Below, one piece after another: positions 48,842 to 57,625 of a stretch of DNA of 64,000 nt; position 1 is the first letter of the stretch, and each line of letters starts with the position of its first letter. The position numbers and the translations under genes are program-made. The stretch is from Microbulbifer litoralis (GTDB lineage Bacteria; Pseudomonadota; Gammaproteobacteria; Pseudomonadales; Cellvibrionaceae). The DNA lies in the NCBI RefSeq assembly GCF_023634065.1, contig NZ_JALKCV010000001.1, positions 558,001 to 622,000 of the forward strand, written 5' to 3'. Under the pieces are notes generated by a model that saw nothing but the letters and a program-made list of their open reading frames with translations, was not told the DNA's origin and did not search any database.

Positions 48842-48886
48842 CCCCTGCCCCAGCCTCCCCTCGAGGGGGAGAGGCAGGGGTAGGGC
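48842..48886. repeat. Hairpin element after smpB
   Basis: CCCTGCCCC...CCTCCCCTCGAGGGGGAGAGG...GGGGTAGGG folds into a nearly complete stem around CTCGAG. It matches the style of CCCTC-rich dispersed stem elements in proteobacteria and has no T tract. It separates smpB from the second SNF transporter. Confidence 0.6.
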
Positions 48887-48922
48887 GCCGCAGAAAATAA
48901 AAGAATAACGAAGAGATTCACA

Positions 48923-50269
48923 ATGAGTGCACCGCGAGGACAGTTCAGCTCCAACATCGGTTTCCTGATGGCCGCGGCGGGCTCCGCCGTGGGGCTCGGC
49001 AATATCTGGGGCTTCCCCACCAATGTGGCCGCCAACGGCGGCGCCGCTTTCGTGCTGGCCTACCTGGTGCTGGCTTTCCTGCTCGCCTACCCGGCGCTGA
49101 TGGCGGAACTGACCATCGGCCGCCACGCGCGCCGCAATATGGTCCAGGCACTGCGCGGCATCGCCACCGGCCCCACCAGCCGTTTCTTCGGCGGCCTGGC
49201 CGGCTTCGGCGGCATCGTGGTGGCCTCGTTGATCCTCAGCTTCTACGCCATCGTCGCCGGCTGGATGGTCGCGCACCTGGTGGGCCCCTTCGCCAGCCTC
49301 GCCGGCGCCGAGGGCGCGGTGGAGTGGCTGACCGGCAACAGCACCGCACGCAACCTGACCTTCACGGCCATCTTCAGCGGCATGACCATGCTGATCATTG
49401 CCAGCGGCGTGGAGAAAGGGATCGAGCGCTGGTCCACCCTGCTGATGCCGGCGCTGATCGTGCTGCTGCTACTACTGATCGTCTACGTACTGACCCAGCC
49501 CGGCGCCATGCAGGGGCTCGAAGCCTACCTGATGCCCGACTTCAGCCTCTTCTCGCCGCAGCTGATGGTCTCCGCCATGGGGCAGGCATTCTTCTCGCTA
49601 TCGCTCGGCGTGGGCACCATGCTGATCTACGGTTCCTACCTGAGCCGGCAGGAAAGCCTGCCGCGACTGGGTGCCCTGGTGACCCTGATCGACGTCGGCA
49701 TCGCCTTTACCGCCGGCCTGCTGATACTGCCGGCGATGTATGTGGCGCAGGAAGCCGGCACCCGGATCTATGCCGACAGCGGCGAACTGATCGCCGGCCC
49801 CGGACTGATTCTGCAGGTGCTGCCGGCCCTGTTCGACACCATGGGCACGGCCGGCCTGTTCGTGGCCATCGCCTTCTTCGCACTGATGGTGATCGCCTCC
49901 CTGACCTCGTCCATCTCCATGCTCGAGGTACCGGTGGCCTTCGCCATCGAGAACCTGAACGTGCCGCGCCGCCTGGCCACACCGCTGGTGGGGATCATCA
50001 TCTTCGCCATCAGCAGCGTGATCATCTTCAATTTCGACGCCCTGTTCGGGCTGGTGGTCAGTGCCAGCACCGAGTTCGGGCAACCCCTGCTGGGTGTGGC
50101 CCTGTGTATCTTCGCCGGCTGGATCTGGCGCCGCGACCAGTTGCTGGCGGAACTCCGGGAGGGGCACCCGGGCATCGAACACACCTTGTTCTGGAAGATC
50201 TGGCCCTGGTATGTTCGCATTGTCTGCCCACTGCTGATCCTGGCCGCATTCGTCCAGTCGGTCATGTGA
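48923..50269 (+). CDS. Sodium-dependent transporter, SNF family (2)
   Basis: A 448-residue paralogue-like LeuT-fold transporter: FSSNIGFLMAAAGSAVGLGN, IWGFPTNVAANGGAAFVLAY, the helix 6 region FFSLSLGVGTMLIYGSYLSR and the helix 8 region SLTSSISMLEVPVAFAIE. It resembles the transporter at 46919 in family and in the GMGIM/GVGTM segment, but sequences diverge over most of their length, so this is not a recent duplication. Substrate unknown. The two transporters flank smpB. Confidence 0.94.
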   Translation: MSAPRGQFSSNIGFLMAAAGSAVGLGNIWGFPTNVAANGGAAFVLAYLVLAFLLAYPALMAELTIGRHARRNMVQALRGIATGPTSRFFGGLAGFGGIVVASLILSFYAIVAGWMVAHLVGPFASLAGAEGAVEWLTGNSTARNLTFTAIFSGMTMLIIASGVEKGIERWSTLLMPALIVLLLLLIVYVLTQPGAMQGLEAYLMPDFSLFSPQLMVSAMGQAFFSLSLGVGTMLIYGSYLSRQESLPRLGALVTLIDVGIAFTAGLLILPAMYVAQEAGTRIYADSGELIAGPGLILQVLPALFDTMGTAGLFVAIAFFALMVIASLTSSISMLEVPVAFAIENLNVPRRLATPLVGIIIFAISSVIIFNFDALFGLVVSASTEFGQPLLGVALCIFAGWIWRRDQLLAELREGHPGIEHTLFWKIWPWYVRIVCPLLILAAFVQSVM

Positions 50270-50301
50270 CTGCGGAGCCATAATCAGACAAACAGGGCAT
50301 A

Positions 50302-50328
50302 TTGTAGAGGGCGTATTTGCGGTATAAT
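50302..50328 (+). promoter_or_regulatory. Promoter of ssrA
   Basis: A perfect -10 TATAAT (50323-50328) with TTGTAG (50302-50307) 15 bp upstream as a weak -35. It lies about 25 bp before the mature 5' end of tmRNA. Confidence 0.65.
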
Positions 50329-50353
50329 CCGCTTACACAAATGAGTTTCTATC

Positions 50354-50742
50354 GGGGATGACTTGGATTCGACGCCGGTAACGAAACCATGGGTGCATGC
50401 CGTGATGGCAGCCAATCACGTAAATCCAAAGCTGCAATTTATTAGTTGCCAACGACGACAACTACGGTGCCCAACTGGCTGCGTAAGCAGCCCGTGAAGC
50501 ACTAACTAAGGGTTCGCCCTTAGCGGCCTTCAGCAAGGTTCCAGTACCGCGCTGCAGGCTGTCAGACAGAACTGGATCGCTGTGAACCGCGCCTGTCGGG
50601 GATCAGCTAAAACTTAAACAGGCTCGCCAATTACGTCCTGCCCGTTGGGCTGTATGCGGCTAAATCAATAGACGGAACTAAGCATGTAGAGCCTCTGGCA
50701 GAGTGCTGACGGACGCGGGTTCGACTCCCGCCATCTCCACCA
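50354..50742 (+). ncRNA. ssrA: Transfer-messenger RNA (tmRNA)
   Basis: The 389-nt RNA has the canonical ends: GGGGATGACTTGGATTCGAC at the 5' end and a T-arm GCGGGTTCGACTCCCGC with CCATCTCCACCA at the 3' end. The tag reading frame begins at GCC 50448 and ends with TAA 50484-50486: ANDDNYGAQLAA, slightly longer than ANDENYALAA of E. coli but with the same protease-targeting LAA end. It rescues stalled ribosomes with SmpB. The 3' end is a known integration site, and an integrase remnant follows. Confidence 0.98.
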
Positions 50743-50765
50743 ACTACCTGTCCCAGACAGACCAC

Positions 50766-50802
50766 AAAAGCCCCGGAGGCCCAGTGCTCTCGGGGCTTTT
50801 GC
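50766..50802 (+). terminator. Rho-independent terminator of ssrA
   Basis: AAAAGCCCCG (50766-50775) and CGGGGCTTTT (50791-50800) form the stem, ending in a run of T, shortly after the CCA end. Confidence 0.9.
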
Positions 50803-50830
50803 TTATCAGACCCATCCCAGTTAATCTAAT

Positions 50831-50909
50831 CCAACCCGTCCAAATCTAACCCCAGTTGGCCGGGTTATTGGACGGGTTGAGCCCACCGACACCGTCCAAC
50901 CCGTCCAAA
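50831..50909. repeat. Candidate integrase arm sites: repeated CCAACCCGTCCAAA
   Basis: CCAACCCGTCCAAA occurs at 50831-50844 and 50896-50909 in direct orientation, with an inverted 12-bp copy TTGGACGGGTTG at 50868-50879. They lie between the ssrA 3' end and the integrase remnant, where arm-type binding sites for a P4-like integrase are expected. Function is inferred from position. Confidence 0.6.
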
Positions 50910-50931
50910 CCCCAGCAAGGAAGGCGCAGCC

Positions 50932-51078
50932 ATGCCCCTGTCAGATACCAAGATCCGGGCGCGCAAGCCCCGCGACAGGAAGTACATCGAGGCCGACGAG
51001 AAAGGCCTGGCCGTTGAGGTCACCTCTACCGGCCTCTACCGGCACAAAGCGCTGGGTATTCCGCTTCCGCCTCCAATT
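50932..51078 (+). pseudogene. Remnant of a P4-type tyrosine integrase (DUF4102 N-terminus)
   Basis: MPLSDTKIRARKPRDRKYI then EADEKGLAVEVTSTG is the start of an ssrA-type integrase. The 10-bp unit CCTCTACCGG is duplicated (51023-51032 and 51033-51042), shifting the frame. Removing one copy restores VTSTGTKRWVFRFRL, the expected GSKxWRFRYR-like continuation. Homology then stops at about 51078, where the LysR gene begins on the other strand. The catalytic domain is absent, so the island has lost its integrase. Confidence 0.85.
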
Positions 51079-52003
51079 ATTCATTCACGAAATCATCACG
51101 CTGCTCCACCAGAAAATCAATCAAAACCCTTATCTTAGCCGGCATCTGTGCTCTAGAAGGGACGTACAAAAAGAATCCCGGAAAAGGCTTACACCAGCTC
51201 TGCAACACCCTCACCAGCGAGCCCTCTGCAAGATACTGCTGCACGCATAGATCCAAGTGCTTTATCACACCCACACCGTTGAGCGCCGCGTGCAGCATAC
51301 TTTCGTCATCATTGAACACTCCATTACCCTTCGGCTCGAACACCAGAATGCGCTTGTCAGCATCCGACGACGTGAAGGTCCAGCGGTCGATGGTGCCACT
51401 GGAGGTAAAACGAAAGGCAAGACAGTTGTGTTGCAGTAGGTCATCGGGTGATTCCGGGGTGCCGTGCTTCGCGAAATACTCCGGGGAGCCAACGATCGCC
51501 ATCGACATCGGCGGTGTTACCGGCACAGCCACCATATGCTCAGCGAGGCTTTCCCCCAGGCGAATACCTGCGTCCACTCCACTCGAAATGATATTGGAAA
51601 GGCCATCATCCAGGATCAATTCCAACTTTAATTTGGGGTAGCGCGCCAGGAATGATTCCATCTTTGGCTCCAGCAATAACCTGGCTGCCACCCTCGACGT
51701 ATTGATACGTATTACCCCGGACGGCTCTGCCTGCGACTCCCCCACCTCAGCGACTGCCCGGTCGACCGACTCAATGGCCGGGGTAAGAACGTCAAACAGT
51801 CGCTGCCCCTCCTCTGTTAGCGACATGCTGCGCGTGCTGCGGTTCAGCAGCCGCACATTCAGCTGCTGTTCCAGCGATTTCAGGTGCTGCGACAGGGCTG
51901 CGCGTGACACTTCACCCTCCTCCGCCGCCCTGGTAATGCTGCTGTGACGCGCTATACGCACAAACCATACTAGAGACGGATACAGCGAGGGATCGATGGC
52001 CAT
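51077..52003 (-). CDS. LysR family transcriptional regulator
   Basis: A 308-residue regulator: N-terminal winged helix (PSLVWFVRIARHSSITRAAE, EVSRAALSQHLKSLEQQLNV) and a periplasmic-binding-like effector domain from about residue 90. It is divergent from three successive hydrolase/oxidoreductase genes and most likely controls them in response to a small-molecule inducer. A dyad CTTAA-N7-TTAAG lies 15 bp before its start. GC is lower than in the flanking backbone, in keeping with an island gene. A second LysR of the same type survives only as a fragment at 58310-58396. Confidence 0.93.
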   Translation of the reverse strand: MAIDPSLYPSLVWFVRIARHSSITRAAEEGEVSRAALSQHLKSLEQQLNVRLLNRSTRSMSLTEEGQRLFDVLTPAIESVDRAVAEVGESQAEPSGVIRINTSRVAARLLLEPKMESFLARYPKLKLELILDDGLSNIISSGVDAGIRLGESLAEHMVAVPVTPPMSMAIVGSPEYFAKHGTPESPDDLLQHNCLAFRFTSSGTIDRWTFTSSDADKRILVFEPKGNGVFNDDESMLHAALNGVGVIKHLDLCVQQYLAEGSLVRVLQSWCKPFPGFFLYVPSRAQMPAKIRVLIDFLVEQRDDFVNE

Positions 52004-52017
52004 ATTGTTAACCTGGA

Positions 52018-52034
52018 CTTAACACAGATTTAAG
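52018..52034. promoter_or_regulatory. Candidate LysR-type operator
   Basis: CTTAA-CACAGAT-TTAAG, a 17-bp dyad of the T-N11-A class, in the 139-bp gap between the divergent lysR and hydrolase genes. GTTAAC at about 52007 is a further half-site-like sequence. Confidence 0.55.
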
Positions 52035-52142
52035 TTTTAGCACGTTTTTTCAAATAAGTCCCGCCATTAGTATTCCCCCTGTCTGAGCAGAACCGCTCAG
52101 AAGAACACTGAGACCGAAGCTACCAACATGAAGGGCACCATC

Positions 52143-53060
52143 ATGAAAAGCATCAGCATCAAGAACCTCAATGGCCAGGGCGTCACTATCGCCGCCAACG
52201 TGTACTTCCCTGCCGACTTTGATGAAAGCCAGCAGTACGCCGCACTGGTGGTATCCCACCCCGGCGGTGGTGTTAAGGAGCAGACAGCTGGCCTCTATGC
52301 CGAGCGACTGGCAGAGAGTGGCTTGGTCACGGTTGCATACGACGCTTCTTACCAGGGAGCGAGCAGCGGTACGCCGCGTCAGCTGGAGAACCCCTACATC
52401 CGCACTGAGGATGTCAGTGCCGTGATCGACTATCTGACCACACTGCCATACGTCGACAACAGCCGCATCGGCGCCATGGGAGTCTGTGCTGGCGGCGGCT
52501 ACTCCGCCAATGCCGCGATCACCGACCGTCGTATCAAATCCCTGGCCACCGTCAGTGCGGTGAACATCGGCCAGATGTTCCGCAACGGCTGGGAGAACAA
52601 TGTGAAGGATGCCGACGCATTGGCGTATGTCGTGGCGGGCTCCGAAGCGCGCACCAGCGACGCCAACAGTGATGAGCTGGGCACCCTGCCCCTCGCCCCA
52701 ATGAAGGAGGAGGATGCACCCAATGAAGAGCTGCGCCAGGCCTGGGAGTACTACCACACCGATCGCTGCCAGCACCCGAATGCGCCCGGATTTATGACCG
52801 CTCGCAGCCTGAACCAGATCATCACCTATGACGCCTACAACCTGGCTGAGGCCTTCCTGACACAACCGGTACTCACCATTGCCGGTGACCAGGCGGGAAG
52901 CAAGTGGATGAGTGATGATCTGATCGCCCGCGCAGCCAGCAGCGACAAGACCATGCATGTCGTGAAAGGTGCGAACCACATGTCACTGTACGACGTGCCT
53001 GAGTATGTGGACGAAGCAGTATCCGTACTGACCCCGTTCTTCGCACGCACGCTGAAGTAA
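52143..53060 (+). CDS. Alpha/beta hydrolase, dienelactone-hydrolase-like, copy 1
   Basis: A 305-residue cytosolic hydrolase. The nucleophile elbow is GVCAGGG with Cys115 in place of the usual Ser, as in dienelactone hydrolases; the acid is in IAGDQAGSKW and the His in GANHMSLYD. ATG 52143 has AAGGG 7 nt upstream and gives the same length as copy 3; ATG 52128 is possible. It is the first gene opposite the LysR regulator. The family resembles E. coli YcjY, of uncertain substrate. Copies 2 and 3 share the same layout. Confidence 0.87.
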   Translation: MKSISIKNLNGQGVTIAANVYFPADFDESQQYAALVVSHPGGGVKEQTAGLYAERLAESGLVTVAYDASYQGASSGTPRQLENPYIRTEDVSAVIDYLTTLPYVDNSRIGAMGVCAGGGYSANAAITDRRIKSLATVSAVNIGQMFRNGWENNVKDADALAYVVAGSEARTSDANSDELGTLPLAPMKEEDAPNEELRQAWEYYHTDRCQHPNAPGFMTARSLNQIITYDAYNLAEAFLTQPVLTIAGDQAGSKWMSDDLIARAASSDKTMHVVKGANHMSLYDVPEYVDEAVSVLTPFFARTLK

Positions 53061-53129
53061 CTGTATTGAAGGCAATTAATATCGGGGCACATTCTGTATG
53101 TGCCCCGATAAGAATTCGAGGTGATTTAA

Positions 53130-54065
53130 ATGAGTAAGGTAAACGTCCAACACGTTAATTATCAGAACCTGGGATGGGAGTCGGCTGCTGACCTCTACCT
53201 GCCGCCGGGTTTTGATGACACTAAAAAATACCCGGCCATCGTCAGCACGCATCCGATCGGAAGCTGCAAGGAGCAAACCTCCGGCAATATCTATGCGAAG
53301 GCCTTGGCGGAGGCTGGATTTGTCGCCCTCGCGTTTGATGCAAGCTTTCAGGGCGACAGTGGTGGCTCCCCGAGATTTATCGAGGACCCGTCGATTCGCA
53401 CATCCGATATCCGCTTTGCTATCGATTACCTGGTAACACTGCCCTATGTGGATCAGGACCGTATCGGGGCCATCGGCGTTTGTGGTGGCGGCGGCTACAC
53501 CATTCACGCGGCGATTACCGATCACCGCATCAAGGCTCTGGCCTCAATTACCGGCGTGAACTTCGGGCGTTTGATTCGTGAAGGGTTTAGTGAATTCGAT
53601 CCGGTGTCTGCCCTGCAGGCCATGGGCAAGCAGCGCACCGCTGAAGCACAGGGCGCAGAGCGCCATGTCATTGACTACCTGCCTGCTTCGGTGGAAGAAG
53701 GGCGGGCCAGTGGCATCACCGACAGGGATGTGCTGGAAGCCACGGATTACTACAAGACCGCGCGCGGCCAGCAGCCAAACGGTGCGACGAGTGGCCTGTT
53801 TTCATTTAACAGCGCTGCCATGGGATGGGACGCATTCCTCAATGCGGAAAGCCTGCTGACACAACCGTTGCTTGTCGTCACCGGTGATAAGCCCGGCGCC
53901 TTCGGTGCCTATCGGGATAGCTGGGAAATCTACGGACGCGCCGCCTCGAAAGACAAGCAGATCTTCGTGACTGAGGGCTACTCCCATTACGACCTCTACG
54001 ACAAGTCCGAGCCCGTAGCACTGGCTATGACTGAGATCCTCCCATTCTTCGAGCAGCACCTCTAA
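53130..54065 (+). CDS. Alpha/beta hydrolase, dienelactone-hydrolase-like, copy 2
   Basis: A 311-residue paralogue of the preceding gene, closer to copy 3 (58566). It has STHPIGSCKEQTSGN, nucleophile GVCGGGG (Cys118), VVTGDKPGAFGAYR with the acidic residue, and EGYSHYDLYDKSEP with the catalytic His. The conserved FDASFQGDSGG region is also shared. A ribosome site (GAGG) precedes ATG 53130. It lies 69 bp after copy 1 and is probably in the same transcript. Confidence 0.87.
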   Translation: MSKVNVQHVNYQNLGWESAADLYLPPGFDDTKKYPAIVSTHPIGSCKEQTSGNIYAKALAEAGFVALAFDASFQGDSGGSPRFIEDPSIRTSDIRFAIDYLVTLPYVDQDRIGAIGVCGGGGYTIHAAITDHRIKALASITGVNFGRLIREGFSEFDPVSALQAMGKQRTAEAQGAERHVIDYLPASVEEGRASGITDRDVLEATDYYKTARGQQPNGATSGLFSFNSAAMGWDAFLNAESLLTQPLLVVTGDKPGAFGAYRDSWEIYGRAASKDKQIFVTEGYSHYDLYDKSEPVALAMTEILPFFEQHL

Positions 54066-54189
54066 CTGTCGCCGAGTTAGTTGAGAGAAAAACTAGGGTT
54101 CCAGACTCCCTGGCTGGAATCCTCTTCAGACTAAATGGAGATACACGCGCATGCATGCTGCGGATTCTCCGGAATGTGGAAAACAATCC

Positions 54190-54828
54190 ATGAAAAATGT
54201 TCTCGTATTGGGCGCAAACGGACAGATCGCCCGCTGGGTTATCGCGAAGCTAACAGATCAAAAAGATATATCTTTGACTCTTCTGCAACGCAACCCGAAC
54301 AAACTTACGGGGTGGGAACCTGCTAATGGACAGATCGTAATTGGCAACGTACTTGATCGTAAGCTGATGCGAGGAGCAATGACTGGCCAGGACATCGTAT
54401 ATGCCAACCTCATAGGAGAGGACCTGGATATACAGACAAAACGCGTGATCGAAGCGATGCAGAACGCAGGCGTAAAGCGCCTGGTGTTCATACTTTCGCT
54501 TGGCATTTACGATGAAGTACCGGGTCGATTCGGTCAGTGGAACAACGAGATTATTGGCAAAGACCTCGAACCATACCGCAGGGCCGCAGATGCCATCGAG
54601 AGTTCAGGCTTGGAATACACCATCCTGAGACCAGCTTGGCTGACTGACGAACACGAAGTGGACTATGAAATCACAGCCAAGGGGGAGGCGTTTAAAGGAA
54701 CGGTGGTATCGCGCAAGAGTGTGGCCGACCTGGTTTCCAAGATCATCGTGTCACCTGAGCTGCATCTGGGCGAGAACCTGGGGGTAAATAAACCCGGCAC
54801 TGAGGCTGACAAGCCGTATTTCATGTAA
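54190..54828 (+). CDS. NAD(P)-binding protein, NmrA/atypical SDR family
   Basis: A 212-residue Rossmann-fold protein with the atypical-SDR glycine motif NVLVLGANGQIARWVIAKLT at the N-terminus and AGVKRLVFILSLGIYDEVPG, SSGLEYTILRPAWLTDEHEV further on. Such proteins bind NAD(P)H and act as quinone or sugar-nucleotide-type reductases or redox sensors. ATG 54190 is preferred (GGAAAA upstream) over ATG 54151, which would add 13 poorly conserved residues. Codon use and GC are lower than in the backbone. Confidence 0.85.
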   Translation: MKNVLVLGANGQIARWVIAKLTDQKDISLTLLQRNPNKLTGWEPANGQIVIGNVLDRKLMRGAMTGQDIVYANLIGEDLDIQTKRVIEAMQNAGVKRLVFILSLGIYDEVPGRFGQWNNEIIGKDLEPYRRAADAIESSGLEYTILRPAWLTDEHEVDYEITAKGEAFKGTVVSRKSVADLVSKIIVSPELHLGENLGVNKPGTEADKPYFM

Positions 54829-54898
54829 GGAGGCGGTTGAGCCCCCCCTTTTACCGCCGCGCTCAGAAACAAGTCGCTTGTAAACGAGGACATCATGA

Positions 54899-55798
54899 AT
54901 GCCACTTGAAATTGCAAAGACCAGGATTGGTGATGCTGAAATAATCCAGATCATCGAAATGGATGTTGGCCATCATTTCGACTGGTTTCTGCCGGACAAC
55001 AACCCGGAAGCGATCCGCCAAATCACGTGGCTCGACGAACCCTATCGCACGGCTGATTACCGCCTGAACGGACTCTCTCAGAGTTTCATCATCAAGCACG
55101 CAGGCCGGATACTCGTTGTCGATACCTGTATCGGTAACGACAAGACGGTAGATGAGATCGAGGAGTGGAATGCCCTGCAGATCGATTTCCTGGGGCAACT
55201 GGAACGAGCCGGAATAGACAGGGAGAAGGTGACAGACGTGCTCTGCACTCATTTGCATGTCGATCATGTCGGTTGGAATACGCACTTGAAAGACGGACTG
55301 TGGCTGCCGACCTTTGCCAATGCAAAATATCATTTTGCGCGCGATGAATACGACTTCTGGCTCGATGCGCTAAAGCAGGATGAGGAAGGAAGCATGCAGT
55401 CTGCTTCTTTCCACGAATCCGTTTTACCCATCGCAGAGGCGGGTCTTGCCAATTTTATCGATCCGCCGACGGATTTGGGGGATGGCATTACGGTTATACC
55501 CACACCCGGCCATACACGTGCGCATGTCGCCGTGGTGGTGGATGCTGGCGGCGAACGCTTGGTGATTGCCGGTGATGCCATACATCACCCCTGCCAGATC
55601 GCGCGGCCCCACTGGGCCACCGTTTCCGACTACGACAAGGATCAATCGGCCGCGACACGTGTGAAGCTATTGGGTGATCTTGCCGGAACACCGACGCTGG
55701 TGGCAGATATTCATTTCAACGTACCTTCCTTCGGTCGCATAGAGGTCGCGGTGGGTGAAGACGGGTTTGTCTTTGTGCCGAGAAAAGAATCACATTGA
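54899..55798 (+). CDS. MBL-fold metallo-hydrolase
   Basis: A 299-residue metallo-beta-lactamase-fold protein. The zinc motif THLHVDHVGW gives His118, His120, Asp122 and His123. Further ligands are in PTPGHTRAHVAV and IAGDAIHHPCQI. It resembles lactonases and related hydrolases of the class B family, not antibiotic-resistance enzymes in particular. GAGG precedes the start by 9 nt; another ATG at 54895 runs into a stop after four codons. It lies inside the island redox cluster. Confidence 0.88.
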   Translation: MPLEIAKTRIGDAEIIQIIEMDVGHHFDWFLPDNNPEAIRQITWLDEPYRTADYRLNGLSQSFIIKHAGRILVVDTCIGNDKTVDEIEEWNALQIDFLGQLERAGIDREKVTDVLCTHLHVDHVGWNTHLKDGLWLPTFANAKYHFARDEYDFWLDALKQDEEGSMQSASFHESVLPIAEAGLANFIDPPTDLGDGITVIPTPGHTRAHVAVVVDAGGERLVIAGDAIHHPCQIARPHWATVSDYDKDQSAATRVKLLGDLAGTPTLVADIHFNVPSFGRIEVAVGEDGFVFVPRKESH

Positions 55799-55825
55799 AA
55801 TCAAGTATTTAAAGGAAATTCCCCT

Positions 55826-56692
55826 ATGGCAAACGTTTGGTTAGTGACCGGCAGCGGAAACGGGCTGGGTCGCACGATTACAGAACAGGCTTTATCCGCA
55901 GGCAACTCAGTAGTCGCAACGACTCGAAAACCAGAACAGCTTGATGATCTGGTCGCGCGCTACGGAGATAAAATTCGTACAGTCCGGCATGATGTTACGA
56001 GCGAGGAGGAATGTCAGGCCGCCGTGCAGGCTGCACTGGAAGCTTTCGGTCGAGTAGACGTTCTGGTGAATAATGCAGGCTATGGCGATGTTCGCCCGTT
56101 TGAACAGACACCGGCGGAGGACTTCCGCAAACTTGTCGAGACCTGCTTGTTTGGCACAGTCAACATGACACGCGCAGTTCTGCCAGTCATGCGGAATCAG
56201 CGCAGTGGCCATATTTTCCAGATATCGTCGATTGGTGGTCGCGTAGCCTTTGCCGGTAACGCTTCCTATCACGCCGCGAAGTGGGGCGTAGGCGGCTTTG
56301 CCGAAGCCATTGCCCAAGAAGCGGCGCCATTCGGTGTTGTCGCTACCACGATCGAGCCGGGTGGCATGCGTACCGGCTTTGGCACTACGGCGACGAAGGA
56401 CATAGAGCTTTTACCCGACTATGAGCCGTCGGTCGGGCAAGTCATGGCAATGCTTGGTCAGAGCTTTGGCCACGAGGCTGGCGATCCCGAAAAAGTAGCA
56501 AAATTGCTTTTGGTATTAGCCGAGCAAACAGCGTTGCCGCCCCACATTGTTCTCGGTCGCGTCGGGCTTGAGACGGTCAAAGCGGTTGAGGGTGTGCGTG
56601 CGGCGACCCGTGACGCATGGCAAGCGGTGGGCGACTGGATCGATTTTGATGTGACCGGAGAATTACCGCCGCTGCCTAATCGGCAGGCGTAG
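55826..56692 (+). CDS. Short-chain dehydrogenase/reductase, copy 1
   Basis: A 288-residue classical SDR: cofactor motif TGSGNGLG (8-15), NNAG (82-85), catalytic Ser in QISSIGG (Ser134/135) and YHAAK with Tyr148 and Lys152. It likely uses NADP(H), because Arg and Lys follow strand two (ATTRKPEQ). The substrate is unknown. It lies 27 bp after the MBL gene and 57 bp before a second SDR that is clearly related but not identical. Confidence 0.92.
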   Translation: MANVWLVTGSGNGLGRTITEQALSAGNSVVATTRKPEQLDDLVARYGDKIRTVRHDVTSEEECQAAVQAALEAFGRVDVLVNNAGYGDVRPFEQTPAEDFRKLVETCLFGTVNMTRAVLPVMRNQRSGHIFQISSIGGRVAFAGNASYHAAKWGVGGFAEAIAQEAAPFGVVATTIEPGGMRTGFGTTATKDIELLPDYEPSVGQVMAMLGQSFGHEAGDPEKVAKLLLVLAEQTALPPHIVLGRVGLETVKAVEGVRAATRDAWQAVGDWIDFDVTGELPPLPNRQA

Positions 56693-56749
56693 ACAACGCC
56701 GCACAGGCAACCGACAAGAAATTCCGAATCGAAAGAGAGGAAACACACG

Positions 56750-57580
56750 ATGAGCCGTATCTGGTTTGTCACCGGTGCCACGCGTGGCATGGGTGTTGAA
56801 ATCGTAAAAGCTGCGTTGTTGCGTGGTGACAAGGTTGCCGCTACCGGGCGCAACCTGGAAAAACTTCGTGAGGAATTCAGTGAGGTGCCGCCAAGCAGCA
56901 TCGCACTGTTGCCTCTAGATGTTCGGGAAGAACGACAGGCAAAGGACGCGGTAAAAGCCGTCTTGGAGTGCTTTGGTCGTATCGACGTTCTTGTCAACAA
57001 CGCGGGTTATTGCCTCCTTGGGCGCTTCGAAGAAGCCAGTGCGGCCCAGATTGAGGAGCAATTCTCAACCAACGTCTTTGGCATGGCCAACGTGTTACGT
57101 GCCGTGCTACCAGTCATGCGTGACCAAGGTAGCGGACACATCATCAACACCTCCTCCATCGCGGGAGTTAAAGCAGTGGCCAATGCCACTTTCTACTCCG
57201 CATCGAAGTTTGCCGTGGAAGGCATGACGCTGGCGCTGGCCGACGAGGTCGCGCCACTGGGTATAAAAGTCACCGCGATAGAGCCGGGGTTCTTTCGTAC
57301 TGAATTCTTGAGCGACAACTCGGCCCAGTATGGCGAAAGGCAAATTGCCGACTATGTGCCTTACGGCAATGCCCGTTCCTTGCTGGCATCCGCTGATGGC
57401 CAACAACAGGGAGACCCCGCGAAGCTGGCACAGGTTGTGATGCAGTTGGCTGCTATGGACAACCCACCGAGACAGCTGCTGATTGGCAACGATGCGCTGG
57501 ACTTTGTCATGCCTTCATTACTAGCCCGCATAGAAGAAACACGCAGCTTCGAGTCCTTGACCAAGACGACCGATTTTTAA
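56750..57580 (+). CDS. Short-chain dehydrogenase/reductase, copy 2
   Basis: A 276-residue classical SDR: TGATRGMG (8-15), NNAG (83-86), TSSIAG for the catalytic Ser, and YSASK with Tyr149 and Lys153. Arg34 in ATGRNLEKL suggests NADP preference. GAGAGGAA lies just before ATG 56750. It shares the EPGxxRTxF and FGRxDVLVNNAGY segments with the gene upstream, consistent with an older duplication. Confidence 0.92.
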   Translation: MSRIWFVTGATRGMGVEIVKAALLRGDKVAATGRNLEKLREEFSEVPPSSIALLPLDVREERQAKDAVKAVLECFGRIDVLVNNAGYCLLGRFEEASAAQIEEQFSTNVFGMANVLRAVLPVMRDQGSGHIINTSSIAGVKAVANATFYSASKFAVEGMTLALADEVAPLGIKVTAIEPGFFRTEFLSDNSAQYGERQIADYVPYGNARSLLASADGQQQGDPAKLAQVVMQLAAMDNPPRQLLIGNDALDFVMPSLLARIEETRSFESLTKTTDF

Positions 57581-57625
57581 TTCTCCCGCGAGACCTCTCG
57601 CGCGTTCCAAATGGTGGTGAAGACA

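Noticed and set aside
47393-49276. A 627-codon reverse-strand frame across the SNF transporters and smpB
   Set aside because: Antisense to three well-supported genes; rich in His, Gln and Gly with no motif.
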